From: Astropecten irregularis
Taxonomy: Eukaryota; Echinodermata; Asteroidea; Paxillosida; Astropectinidae
Direction: 5' to 3'
NCBI GenBank assembly: GCA_963971285.1
Contig: OZ020248.1
Span: 19,427,873-19,491,872, forward strand
DNA length: 64,000 nt
In this document: positions 21,307 to 32,349 of the stretch, one piece after another
Layout of the letters: each line of letters begins with the position of its first letter
How positions within the stretch are numbered: the stretch's first letter is position 1
Position numbers and translations under genes: made by a program
Notes under the pieces: model-generated
What the model saw: the letters and a program-made list of their open reading frames with translations, nothing else
The model's database searches: none
Told to the model about the DNA's origin: nothing

Positions 21307-22205
21307 ACACACTACGGGATTAATTAAAAAGAAAAAAAAAGAAACAACGATTTACTTTTGAGACTACAATATTCTCCCAAGCCAACCATTGTTTGGAAGA
21401 ATGCTACAGGATGGTGGGTTAATGGAAAAGGTCTAGATAACTGTCATCCCTCATGCATCCCCCATATCATGAACCTTGCACTTAATTTTTCTAAATTTAA
21501 TTATCTTCGGTAATCAAATGAGAGGACCCAAATATGATAGACCTGTTATTTTTTTGTGACAGGTAAAAGGAGAAAGCCAATATTTAGCCAGCTAGATGGT
21601 ACGGAGCCCTTTTTGGCTTGTATAACTATAAGAGTAGGCCTACTTTGTAATTATTTCGTGCAAAACCTGTGGCCTAGTGGATAACGTGTGTACATTATGA
21701 GTGGCAGTCACTGACAGTTCACAACCTTTATTTGTCCAACAAAATTAAATATTTATTGTTTTAAATTGAATCCAACATATAATTATAGTATATTATTAAA
21801 TTATTAATTAAAGTATAGCATTTTCCTTTTCTGATTCTTGGCTCTGGGGGATTTTTTAAAGCGAAATACATACGTAAGCTTGGAATTGTAATAATGGTCT
21901 CGTATCTATCTCGTATCTCTTGATCTAGTGAACAATATTGGTGGGGAACCAGACAAATTTGTCATCGCAATAATGATTAAGTCCCAAAAAGCAGTATTTC
22001 TTGCTGTGGAAATAAAATAGCCTTACATTTGCATTAATTATGCGCTATGTCTTGAAATTACAAAAGGATTGGTGGTATGCAAGTGACTTTTACCTTTATC
22101 AGTTCCTTTGCTTGATTATTCATGGTTTTGGTAGAGACCTTTTTACTTCTTGACGTGTCCCAGTACTTTCTTTTGGCAAGTCGGCTTTGTTTCTTTCTTG
22201 TATGA
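21307..22205. other. AT-rich intergenic stretch
   Basis: I see no coding frame, RNA gene or element end here. It includes AAAGAAAAAAAAAGAAAC-like low complexity near 21330. Confidence 0.4.
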
Positions 22206-22650
22206 TCATATGGAAGAGTGAAAGTAATAAATATTGATAAACCATGAAGATATGTTGGCCATTATCTTGAATGTGCAATGATTTAAGAAAATTTGTCCAA
22301 GTTGCCTGACTGGCTTTAAGCTTTTACCGTCTCCAGAAATGACAACTAGCCAAAGTGATGATACAGTTGCGATGCACAAGTCACTGAATTCAGCAGTATC
22401 GTAAAAACTGAGCAGTTGACCAAGCAGAGCCAACATACAAATGGCAAGGGGGTAATTGCCTTGTATCACTGGATGAGTCTTCATCTGATGAAGGCAAGTC
22501 TCTATGTAACTCCTTGTATTCTTTGCAGCATCATCAGCTGTGTACTGGGCTGGAGGACTCAATCTGGCAAATTTCTTGTTCCAAGTTTTGTTTTAAATGT
22601 TCACATTCTTCATTTTGTTTGGAAAGTTGCACACACTGGAAGGAGTGCTG
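22206..22650 (-). CDS. Unrecognised exon-like ORFs
   Basis: One minus frame reads QYTADDAAKNTRSYIETCLH and PLAICMLALLGQLLSFYD; an overlapping frame just upstream reads a coiled-coil-like LSKQNEECEHLKQNLEQE. The two are out of frame, so a frameshift or an intron lies between them. No domain is recognised. It lies on the same strand as, and downstream of, the YqaJ-type sequence. Confidence 0.25.
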
Positions 22651-23134
22651 AATAATCCGTAACGAGTACATTGTGCATTAAGTACATACATATTCATACG
22701 ATTTACCCTCCACAATTGGCTTTGAAATCCACATTTTGGTCAACTTGGAATACACTTGGCGGAATTTCTTAACATACTCATATGTTCTATCATCATTTCT
22801 TTTTTTCACTTGTTTGCTCCTGTTGATTCAAATTATTATTGTGGTCTGGCAGCTGCCTACTGCAACCTGGCAAGCATCTGTGGGTAAGACTCTTGCCCAC
22901 CTAGCCGTCTGAATTTCTATTTGACGCTCTTTAAACTTCTTCCTGACATGTTTTACGGACTTCCTTGCTGCTGATACAATTTGTGTCTTTTCTGTAGGTC
23001 GTCAATTTGGGCGTCAATCCATTCATTTGTGTAATCAAGGAATGATCTACATGTATTCACACAAGATACCTGCCAAGATGATAAAAAGTGGCAATACATT
23101 TAAGCATTAGGATTAATTTGTTTTTGGAATTTCT

Positions 23135-23310
23135 TCATAAGGGCAAATGGGATGTACCCTGCAACGTACTGTAAAACAACCTCCTCATATTTATCCAATG
23201 GTTGTTGGTTGGGACTCTCTTCCTTGGGAAATCATTTCTGGCTTTAATAAGTTTGCTGAAAACAGACTGAAGTAAGTAATTAAATGTGAGATGGGACTGG
23301 GTTGACATGT
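23135..23310. repeat. Dispersed repeat, copy 1 (partner 27245-27400)
   Basis: Sequence around AGCTTTAATAAGTTTGCTGA and GTAAGTAATTAAATGTGAGA is repeated at 27330-27390. On the minus strand both could read SHLTFNYLLQSV. At the second site the flank is interrupted by a Tc1-like fragment. The family is unknown. Confidence 0.6.
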
Positions 23311-23754
23311 TAGGCTGTAGGGTATTTATCATTATGTTCCATGAGCCAACCCATGATTGCAACATCATGGTACATGTACATGTACGGGCGAAAGGAATTC
23401 CAAAATCGTTTGGGCCCATAGGGCTAGGCTCCCCCTTGACTCCCCATAACCAAGACAGTGTATATGAGTGGGGTTCTTAAGAAGGGAACGTGGCACTTCT
23501 GGATCATTGATGAATCTCTTGGTATACTATTTCAGGTTCATTGGCTACAAACCTGAAGTTTTATATATCCCTTTGATACCAGGAAGAGACTTGAAATACT
23601 TGGAAAATGCAAGATGCAACTAACACATTGTCCTCCTTGTCACCAACCAGTTGTGGTACATTCATAACTTTGATCATACTACATGTACATGTAGCTACTA
23701 CTGTTTGCTCCAGCTTTTCAAGACAGGATACAAATGTTCATTGGAACTGCTTCT

Positions 23755-24420
23755 TTACATAAAGCAGCCCAAAACAACAGTTTCCTGGAGTCTGACTTTG
23801 AGATCTTCAATAAATGCATCATCCCTTAAGATGTGCATAATCTGTATATCTCTCTGTGTCCACACAACAAAATCACACCACTGCCTTTTTGTACACAACA
23901 AATTTCCCTGAACTTGGTAGTAATAGTTGTGATCATTCTTTAGTGAATTTTGTCCAGAATTGTCAAGAAATAAATATGGCACAGTACTTGGCATTGCTTC
24001 ACTGTCTTTACATGTGTAAGGACATTTTACTTCAATAATCCCATCATCATCTACAAGGCCATCTGGAGAACAACCCAAATAAGGGGTTTCCAGACAAACA
24101 TGGATTCCACAACTGTTCACTACATAACCAGTTTGAGTGCAGTAATCTTTCACAGCTACCGATTCATACTTCTGGCCATAATCAGTGGGTTTGCTGGATA
24201 TCTCTGAGATAGTTGTCAGTGACCTGGCCATTTTTTTAAAGTCTGTTTTTATTCCTGCCTTACATATTCTACCGAAGTTAGAAGCATGAAGTCGTTTTCT
24301 TCTTTCTTCCTTCCAGATCTTAATTTTTACTTTGCCCCCTTGTAGCCTCTTCCACCTGTTCCAGCTCTTCCTTTTGTGATTTTTGTTACATTTAGTTACA
24401 TTTCAAGAAACTGGCTACGT
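23755..24420 (-). CDS. YqaJ-type (lambda exonuclease fold) nuclease, probable pseudogene
   Basis: The minus strand reads WKEERRKRLHASNFGRICK, then YGQKYESVAVKDYC, the active-site segment PYLGCSPDGLVDDDGIIEVK (Asp and Glu-x-Lys) and YYYQVQGNLLC with CDFVVWT. These are the ordered motifs of the YqaJ viral-recombinase/alkaline-nuclease fold, a metal-dependent 5'-3' exonuclease; such domains are frequent in invertebrate mobile-element proteins. The catalytic residues are intact. A one-base frame change near 24335 (upstream EELEQVEEATRGQSK lies in another frame) suggests decay, or a splice not resolved here. The domain ends at a stop at 23755. Confidence 0.7.
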
Positions 24421-24553
24421 TGCCGTTTTGTTCTTGATGTTGCATGAGAACTTCCTCTTTCAACATGTGGGACAGCAATAAACCGCTTTGACCGACCTCT
24501 GGTAATTATTGTAACAACTAACCCTCCTTCAGATTCATTCTGCTTCTTGTTTG

Positions 24554-25406
24554 CTATTCTTGTGAAAAGTGTTCCTGTTGACTGGTCAGCGGAATGTTAT
24601 TGGACACAGTCAACAGCCGTTCCAATTCTTGCTGATGGTAGCACACAATGTCGACTTCGAGATCTGACTCCACTCCCTCCTGTTCCATTTCTGCTGGCTC
24701 AGCGATGTTCCTGTCTCCCTCCTCTGCCGGTGCCCCAGGCCCGGCGTCCACATCTTCCCGATCTCCGCTAGCGCTGGGTGATCTTTTATGTTTTCATGCT
24801 ACTTCGCTATGCTCATCCGCATGAAATACAGTTTTGTGGGAAGAAAAGCCACAAGGAAACACAGGGAAAACACGGCTTGTGGATCATGGGAGTGTGGTCG
24901 GGACACTACGAGCTGAAAGTATATGGGGGTTCAAGGGTGAAAGAAACAAACCTCGAAAAAGATGCTTGTCCAGAGAATCAGAAACGAAGGAAGGTGATGA
25001 ACGGGTTGGAGCACCATCTTGCTGGGGGCGTTTGGGGGAGCCGATTTCCCTCAGGGCGGCGTCTTTCACAGCAAGGACCCACTTCTGCTGCTCCGAAGAG
25101 AGCCCTGACCCCTCACTGCGGTCCAGGTGGGAAATGGTCGACCGAGCGAATTTGGCTCAAATACACCTCAAGAAGGTCGCAAACAGGTCTGGCAAGCTCC
25201 TTGGCTGCCAACTTCACCTTGAGCTCTTGCAGGTCAGGAACGGGTGACGACTGGGCGACCATGTTGAATCTTACGTCCAAATAGTCCTTGATTTTCTCGA
25301 AAATCAGGTTTACGTCAGGGGAACAACCAGAAGTAGAGCCGCTGCTAGTACTTGCCCCTCTACTGGGCCCAGTAGATGTCAAAGAGTTCTCCAAAGGTGT
25401 TGACAT
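24554..25406 (-). CDS. Exon-like fragments of an unrecognised protein
   Basis: Three minus stretches look coding in composition: an acidic one (24554-24751, EEGDRNIAEPAEMEQEGVES), one with SSEQQKWVLAVKDAALREIG (about 24960-25110), and one with NLIFEKIKDYLDVRFN and DLQELKVKLAAKELARP (25113-25406). They are in different frames without clear splice sites. The last resembles, loosely and from memory, gag-like proteins of invertebrate retroelements. The plus ORFs over this region are shadows. Confidence 0.3.
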
Positions 25407-25539
25407 TGCATAAATTATACATTATGGGCAATATATCAAGGTAGCAGTAAAGGCAAAATAGATTGCGAATGTTACATAACAATCCCAGGCCAGTGGCATG
25501 CCACCACATAAAACTACATTTTCCCTCGATCTTCCTTTG

Positions 25540-25677
25540 TACCCAAAACCCTGCTTTGCCTTTACTTGCGACGCGTTGGCCGAACGTCTTTCCCGTTTTC
25601 CTGAAAGTTGTCAAATTGTCAACGCATGAATCACACACCCGTCTGTTCTTCGTATCTTTGTTGTCAGAAGTCATCAA
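25540..25677 (-). CDS. Short coding-like fragment related to one at 55090-55398
   Basis: The minus frame reads RVCDSCVDNLTTFRKTGKTF and VASKGKAGFWVQ. The fragment at 55090-55398 has RKLYGNTGKTLRQILCAKGK, sharing TGKT-(F/L)-x-Q...KGK. Both are short and may derive from one repeat family. No function can be assigned. Confidence 0.25.
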
Positions 25678-26695
25678 AAAACACTATTCATTTCCCGGGC
25701 TTCGCAGTATAGCGAGAAATAATTGTCTTAAGAATTCTCACATGCGTAGTGCATGCCAGGTGGATAGAAGTTGGTGTTTTGTAAGGGTTATGAAATAGAT
25801 GGGGGGATGGGGGTATAAATAGAGGAACAAAAGGTGTTCAAGTCAGTAGGATCGACAAGACCGTTCATGTCATGCGCCCATTTGATACCATAGACTGCCG
25901 CTGATATGACATGGTGTGTTGAGAAGCTTTGTCAGGTACACTGCTATATGAAATGGCCCGGCTAGCATGTCTGGGAAACTGTTCTATTTTAGGCGTCGCT
26001 CCACGTGCTTCGCTACCACCAATGTTTTTGGAAGTGTATATGTGTGTTTATGTTTTGAGTTAAGACTTCAAAATATTGTCTACGTACGTGGTTATATTGT
26101 GAAAAACGTGAACTTTTCTTTGTCGAGCAAATGAAGCAGCCAAGCGCTGCCATTTTGGACACGTTGGATGAATGCGTCACTAGTTACAACGCTAACTAGT
26201 TTAATACTTACGTGATTTTGCAGTCCAGGTGGGAAATGGTCGACCGAGCGACCATGAGTTGAACAATTTAGCACCCACAAGAGGGCGCTAAATTAGATTT
26301 CCTCCCATATAACACCGTGGGCAAAGTATCCTGGGTATCTCAGAAGGATTGCAATACTTTGCCTGCCATCTCTTCCAATCTGTCCAGTCTCTTGGAAGTA
26401 GTCGTCTATGTCGTGTGTCATGTCATAATGTACCACATGATGGAGCTGCTCCACATGAACACCCATGCCAAATGCAGCAGTTGATATTCAATTCAATTCA
26501 ATTCAATTGTGATGGAATACTTGATGTTCTTTCTGTTGAGAAATGTGTGCACAGTGTGCACTTTGGACATCTTGTTTGCTTACCTTAAACCTTGTCCATC
26601 TCCTCGTAGAAAATGAACGTCATAAGACATACTTCCTGAACTGCTGTTTTGTTTTTAAACTTCTTTGTTTAACGGCATTGTACTGGAATATGGCA

Positions 26696-27245
26696 TCAAC
26701 TTAATTTCTGGGAGACAAGTTTCCAGATTTTATGGTTGTGTACCATCCCCTCCATTTTCTTTTGAATTTCCTCCTGGTTCATTACATTGATAACTGCTGC
26801 GGTTTCATCGTGAACTTTGGTTGGATGTTTTGCCTGCGGCTTTAGTTTTCTCCGACCTTTATCGGTAATCTTACAAAATGTTATCCTCGCGTGGCAGTCC
26901 ATCTGTACAGAGGATTCATCGCTAAACACGATATCTTTAAAATGTTTGTTTTTATCTAAGCATCTTTTTGCGTACTCAATGCAGGCAAGTTTATTCTCCA
27001 GGCGAATCAGTTGGCAGTATTTTGCCCCAGTCTTTACCCATCCAAGGTGCCTTCTCCACCTCTTAATTGTGCTAAGGGAAAACACTTTCCTTGTGTACAC
27101 CACGGAGATCAGTTGCCGTTGATTCATCATCATCATGATGTTTTCTCGATGATCCGTACATGACGGCGATTCATACGTGGCCGCCGTCCTGATTGCCATC
27201 TGTCCGCAAGAGTACCTATTTCCTCAAAACGCTGAATCACTCAAA
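26696..27245 (-). pseudogene. Tc1-like (IS630 superfamily) transposase, truncated and frameshifted
   Basis: The minus strand has an N-terminal helix-turn-helix part (VIQRFEEIGTLADRWQSGRR) that runs into stops and resumes in another frame as STIKRWRRHLGWVKTGAKYC, FKDIVFSDESSVQMD (first catalytic Asp) and KLKPQAKHPTKVH. After this the family should give a VWGGI-type segment and the second and third acidic residues; instead unrelated sequence follows to a stop at 26696. The 5' end stops abruptly at 27245 within a repeat also found at 23135. It is inactive. Confidence 0.75.
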
Positions 27246-27556
27246 GGGAATGTAGCCTGTAATGTGCTGTACATAACATGTTGTTGTTACGTCTCTTCCT
27301 GTGGTAAATCTTTCTCATTTCTAGCTTTAATAACTGTGCTGACAACAGACTGAAGTAAGTAATTAAATGTGAGATGGGACTGGGTATTTGACATGTGAGG
27401 CCTCCTCCTCCACTTCTAGACTACTTATAAAGGGATTCCCAAATCTCATCCTTACACAATTTAACTGGTGGACAATCTTCCAAGAGCACAGCTGTACCAT
27501 CTACTATTGATGAGGGATGAATCCCTGATGATCTCTTGGGTGAATATCTTAGTCCC

Positions 27557-27849
27557 CTAACAACTGATAATTAATAACGTTACTCTCTGAAATAGCTCCT
27601 CTTTTGCCTCTTGATGCGGAAGCGGGTGATTGGCGTTCGGAGGAAGGGATGATTGGTGTTTGGAAGCTTGGATAGAGACTGGAGATTGGGCATGGCTTGT
27701 TGATGCCTGTTGACTCCGGCTTGGCGATGGATTGTACCCATACATTGTTGTACTTGGAACTCTAGGAGGTCGTGGTAGCAGCACACACTTTCCAAAGTCA
27801 TTTCTCTTCTGTAGTGCTTGTTTCCGAATGCTTTTAGACTGTACATCAA
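27557..27849 (-). CDS. Unrecognised exon-like ORF, Ser/Pro/His-rich
   Basis: Two overlapping minus frames; the better reads CVLLPRPPRVPSTTMYGYNP followed by a Ser/Gln/His/Pro-rich tail. No domain. A neighbouring minus frame at about 27425-27560 reads GLRYSPKRSSGIHPSSIVDG. No function can be assigned. Confidence 0.2.
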
Positions 27850-27985
27850 TATCTGGGGAAAATTTTAAAAGTTAAAGTTAAAATGAAACTGAAAAAAAAG
27901 AAGAAAAAAAAGAGGTCAAATGGTCAAACCTAATCATGATCAATCACTTTACTTGTCAGAGTACCAAATTAGCATGTTTTATCAC

Positions 27986-29196
27986 AAGTCCAGATAAGTT
28001 GTAGAGACGCCATCTTGACCAACTCGTCTTTTGGGATACATGTACACGTAGGTAAATGCAGCTTTTACCTGTTGATAGGTATACATCCCATCCGGACGCA
28101 TACGAAAGCCTCTTTTCACCCCTGTGCCGGCCCGTTGGGTTTCAAGTGTCTCTAAGTTAGTTCATTTTTGTGATGTCGTTTGTATTTTGGTTGAGTCCCT
28201 TACAACTACACTTATCTAAAGCACCGAAGCAGTAATACGTCTTGCTACAAAGGGCAACAATCCCATCCCATTCCCACTCTACCTTGAACAGTCCCGGTGT
28301 TCTTTTATCATAGGCTCGGTGTGCAGGTGTATCATCCCGTGGAAACCAGTCCCACTTTTCTCGCTGATAGATGTCCCTGAGATGAGGTTTCACGAGGCTG
28401 TCCAAACTGTCTCCCACTATCGCCATGTAAAGAGAGTCAGTATCCATCTCACAGAGCTGGAAGTCCGAAGAGTCTATGAATTTCGTGAGAAAATCATAAT
28501 AAAATTGTAGCATTTTGAGCTTTGTGTATTGATACACAAAGTACCCAATGTGGAGGGGAAGGTTGAGGTGCACAGATTTTTTGTTCAGTTCAACTTCGTA
28601 GAGGTGACCCTCCTCTAATGTGTGAAGGGTGCGGAAATGGGGGTTGTTGATCATTCTGGCTGCTTCCTCGGGGCTTGTGCAAATGTTTACGTTCAAGTGT
28701 TTCTCTTGGTTTGTGACAGTTTTTCCATAAGCGGAATTACCGAGAAGCTTCATGGTGTCGGCGATGATGGCTTTAGTTGGATCGACATCCCCTCTCTTCT
28801 TGCGTTGCTCACGGCGTCACCGATTGGTCGAAAACAAGGAGACTCGGCAAACTGCACCACCTGGTAGATGCGAGTTACCTCGAGTCCATGGCTCAGGTAC
28901 TATCTGAGAAGTGGCGTTGCGAAGAAGAGACAAGATGCATGCATGCTCCCAATTAAACTGAGGCGTGGGGTTTTCATTATTCCTTCTCGCTCAGCATAGC
29001 TTTTCATGTTCTCACCGATGTCTTCCCTGCTAATGACTACATTTTTTAAGATTGGCGGCATCTCGGCGAAGAAATCCCTCAGTCGTTCTGGCACCTCCAA
29101 ATTACACTCCACCAGTCCAAAGATCGAACCATCAATCACGCCGCTCAATAGTTCTTGCTGAGTCATCCTTCTGCGGTGTTCGTGGGGCATTTTCAA
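27986..29196 (-). pseudogene. Protein-primed family B DNA polymerase, Maverick/Polinton or adinto-like, decayed
   Basis: The minus strand carries the C-terminal half of a protein-primed PolB: an upstream segment with FFAEMPPILKNV and SREDIGENM, motif B (KLLGNSAYGK), YFVYQYTKLKMLQFYYDF, and motif C with catalytic acids (EMDTDSLYM), then PGLFKVEWEWDGIV and SKTYY. Breaks: an in-frame TAG at 28900-28902 where the family has Trp, a frameshift near 28790, and another near 28150 before the conserved C-terminal tail, which ends near 27986. No N-terminal exonuclease part, capsid or integrase gene was found nearby, so this is a relic. It could also come from a related integrated DNA virus. Confidence 0.75.
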
Positions 29197-29810
29197 CGAT
29201 TTTCAGCGTTTCGGACGCGGCCTAAGTTAATCGCATTAATCATAAATCATAATAGTCATGATAGTACATAAAAGGTTGTTAAAACAATTGCAATGGATCA
29301 GAAACAATGATTAAAAATAATCCATATCAGGCTAAGACTCATTAGAAATACATTTAAACTGCTGAGGGTCTCCGTCTTCACATTTGCTCGAAATTCAGTC
29401 TTTTTTTGTGACAAGGCTGAATAACCTCTTACAGTCAGCATTGGAGTGAAATATACAGAGAATGACCAGCATCTACTTGGACAAGAGGCTGTATTTGAGC
29501 TGCTTATTGCCATCTTTTTATTGGCTCTATCACAGCTTGTTATGCTTTGTGGCTCATCATCTGTTTGGAACTAATAGAAGGCCATAAACTGTCTCCCTAC
29601 CTTGTCTGTGTCCTGAGAACTTAGGTGTAAACAGGGAAACCTCTTGATGAAGAATTGGACAGAGGCAAATTCTGTCTCCTCCCTTTTTGCCATGTCAGCA
29701 ACTGCAGCATGAAATAATACAGGAGCCTCATATGGCAACACAAAAGTAGTCATCACAAATTATGTTTGTGTTTGCGATTGTGTGTATGAATTTTGGTATT
29801 CTACAACGGC

Positions 29811-30103
29811 TTATTTCAATCCTTGTTTTACAAAATGGACAAGTATGCGAAAATATGTTTTAAGTGCTCGCCTCAACTCATCTCCCACCATGGCTCTTGC
29901 ACCATACTGCTTCCTATATTGCATGTATGCAGTCTGCAGAGTGCATGGGTTAAGGCAAACTGCCTCAAAGGAAGGGTGGTCTGTGAAGCTTATATCAGTT
30001 GACACTTCTCCTTCCCTTAGCTTGTCCTGCAACTGCTGAATTTCTTTGCAGCACTGGCAGTTTTCTGCATCCGGCATGACTGTGCATTTGCCACAGGTAC
30101 ACC
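29811..30103 (-). CDS. P2X7 C-terminal-like (ballast) domain exon
   Basis: A strong acceptor (CTCCTCTGCTCCGTTGCAG) precedes the exon. The minus frame reads CTCGKCTVMPDAENCQCCKE, then SFTDHPSFEAVCLNPCTLQT and YFRILVHFVKQGLK, stopping at 29811. The CxC-x-x-C-x-x-MP-x-x-E-x-x-CC-x-E pattern followed by H-x-x-F-x-x-VCLN is that of the cytosolic zinc-binding domain at the end of P2X7 receptors. In invertebrates it also occurs without the channel, often beside transposons. No P2X channel part is present. Basic residues expected after the stop appear one frame over, so the end may be frameshifted. Confidence 0.6.
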
Positions 30104-30629
30104 TGCAACGGAGCAGAGGAGCAGAAAAATGAAATGTGAATTTCCTGTCCACGATGTCCACTTTTTGAGAATACAGTGAAAAACGTCAACGGTATTTTAA
30201 AAATCTTTTCACTGTTATTTTTTTTCTTTTGGTAGTCTTGTGGGCAATGGATGCGACCTGAATTTTTGAAATGAGTGTTCAGTCTTTATTCATGTCGCTC
30301 GGAAGCCTATCATACTTGAGGCCGCACATAGGCCTATTCAACACAGACGCTATAACATCACTGACATTTGCAAAAGATACATGTTTGGAAATTAAATTCC
30401 AAACGCAATTATGTATAAGTGGAAGAAAGCAACGTTTCTTAAGAGTCATAGAAACTGATTAGCCGGTCTTATTTAACCCATGATCAATTCAGGATACCAT
30501 AACAGCTCAGATCAAGACATGTTAAACAAATAATTATAATTTGACTGATGACTTGGTTTTCAATTATATATAATTATAAGTCAAATCAAGACAGTGTGCC
30601 TGTTCTGAAAAAAAAACACCACAAAATTG

Positions 30630-30845
30630 TCAAGCTTTTTTACATGTTCTTGAATGCCAAGAAGGCTGTAACTGATCTTAAAGCTGGGTTCTCCTGCTTG
30701 GTTGTTGTGGATTGTTTGTAGATGCACCTCTCAAGAAATATCCATACTGTTGAACATTGTGCTTGGTACTTGCAGTCAAGTACGTAGTGGGCCTTATAAA
30801 TGTCTCATCGATGATTTCACAGTAAGTTGGCATATGTATAATGTC
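30630..30845 (-). CDS. Possible exon, unrecognised
   Basis: It follows a good acceptor (TATTTTCCTTGTTTTAAAG) and reads DIIHMPTYCEIIDETFIRPT and YGYFLRGASTNNPQQPSRR before a stop. It lies on the same strand as the OB-fold exon upstream (31110-31321); a splice link is possible but unproved. Confidence 0.25.
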
Positions 30846-31109
30846 CTTTAAAACAAGGAAAATAAGAAGAAGACATGGTAATATGAATAATAATCATGAA
30901 AATCTTGATAACTGTAGGTACTGTAGTTCAATTAGTCTCTCCACCCACATGTGACTGTGTGCACATGTGACCTCTGAGTCATACTGAGTAGTAGTAGTAC
31001 TCATACTACATGTAAGTCATACTGAATGGTGTGTTTGAGCATGTAACACTTGCTACTTCCGAGAGCAGGAACATGTTGCATGGGCATGACTCATGATGCA
31101 GGAGTATAC

Positions 31110-31321
31110 CTGTATGACAAAGAGAATACTCTACAGTCTACAGAAACCACACCCTTGTATGTTGCTGTCAATATGTTCTCAACCTTCACAGTTCTATGGG
31201 ATGGTACATCTATCGCACAATTCTGCCCCCACAACTTCACTCTGATCTTGCTTCCTGTCTCTTCATCTATCAGATTGACGTCTTTATGCCTCCAGGTACC
31301 ACCTTCCTTAACTGGAGAAAC
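31110..31321 (-). CDS. OB-fold (RPA-like single-strand DNA-binding) exon
   Basis: The exon is bounded by GGTTTTTTTCTTAG (acceptor, exon starts 31321) and CATACAG^GTATAC (donor, 31110). The minus frame reads VKEGGTWRHKDVNLIDEETG, then SKIRVKLWGQNCAIDV and RTVKVENILTATYKGVVSV. G-x-x-W, V-x-L-x-D-x-x-TG-x-x-I-x-V-x-LWG and a final beta hairpin are typical of RPA/OB folds. A related OB-like exon is at 56640-56830. It probably belongs to a repeat-encoded multidomain protein. Confidence 0.5.
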
Positions 31322-31787
31322 CTAAGAAAAAAACCCAAATACCATGAAAACATGCCATATTTAAAAGTATAACTTCACATATAAATCACACAATGACAAC
31401 ATCAACACATAATTGCAATTTTTGTCAACACAAATCACCATAATTTTAATTGCATAAAACTTGCCGATCCAAAAATAAAGAGCCATGAAATTTAAACATT
31501 CATAATGCGCAATGGTGCACATCATGACTTCATGTTAACAAAAATGTTCAGTATGCTATTCGGGATGGTGGTCTTACTATCTGCAAAGTATAAAGATCAT
31601 CAGAATTGGCATATCGGCAAAAATTACTTGTACAAAAACACCATGTTATCTTTATGAGAAAAATGTGACCAAAAAATCAAACAAACAAAAAACCAATAAA
31701 ACAAACAAAAACTGCTCCATCTTTGTGCAAAACAAGTTATAACAATTACTCCCACTCTGTCTAGAACCAATAACTATAGCACTTACC

Positions 31788-32349
31788 TTACATTTTACAT
31801 GGCCTAAATGAATCATTAATCAACAAAACTAGCATTCTATACAGATTGACCACCTTTTCTTGTAGTTGTTTCCTTGATAACGATGAATTTGAGGCATTTG
31901 ATGAAGCTGATCCTATCTTGATTTGCTTGGTCTTCAGCCTACTGTGTGTGGATGCCAAATCTCCTCTATGCACTTTGCACACAGCACATACACACTGTAT
32001 TCCTTCTGCTGGCTCTATCATCAGGGAGCACTTCTTATGGTGAATGGTCCCATTCAAATAGGTATCCATGTTTGTCTCAACTCTAGAGAGAAAAATCCAT
32101 TATAAGAACAACTGTGTCCCTTGGTTGTGATTCAGAAATTATACTGAATTGCTTTTTTACCGTTTGCCAGTCATCAATGAATAAATGGTAACTAAATGTT
32201 TGCAATTCCTGACAGAGCTCATCCACCAAATCATGCACCGACCTTTTCTTTACAGCCAATGTTTTTCCATATGGGAAGCAGCAGGTGGGTTGAAAATGCA
32301 CTGGATGTGACTCTGTCCTTTGGTAAGTCTGCCATCCTCGATGCTTCAA
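31788..32349 (-). pseudogene. Fragments of an unclassified transposase-like family
   Basis: The minus strand gives VHDLVDELCQELQTFSYHLF and DTVVLIMDFSL in one ORF (32083-32349), and NGTIHHKKCSLMIEPAEG with CVCAVCKVHRGDL in the next (31788-32069). From memory, a common fish/invertebrate repeat protein has the order LxPFxxHLFxAxWQ, then VMDFAENY; a zinc-binding CxxC after HxxC fits an accessory finger. The copy at 60971 has the same pieces with more breaks. The name is uncertain. Confidence 0.35.

Noticed and set aside
24778-25284. Plus-strand ORF of 168 codons
   Set aside because: No domain; antisense to minus-strand fragments with protein-like composition and motif-like runs.
29298-29756. 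hAT-like helical fragment on the minus strand
   Set aside because: A loose resemblance (FFIKRFPCLHLSSQDTDK) to the middle of ZNF862-type proteins, but too short and without diagnostic blocks.
29811-30103. Complete P2X receptor gene
   Set aside because: Only the cytosolic C-terminal-like zinc domain is visible; no channel transmembrane or ectodomain sequence nearby.
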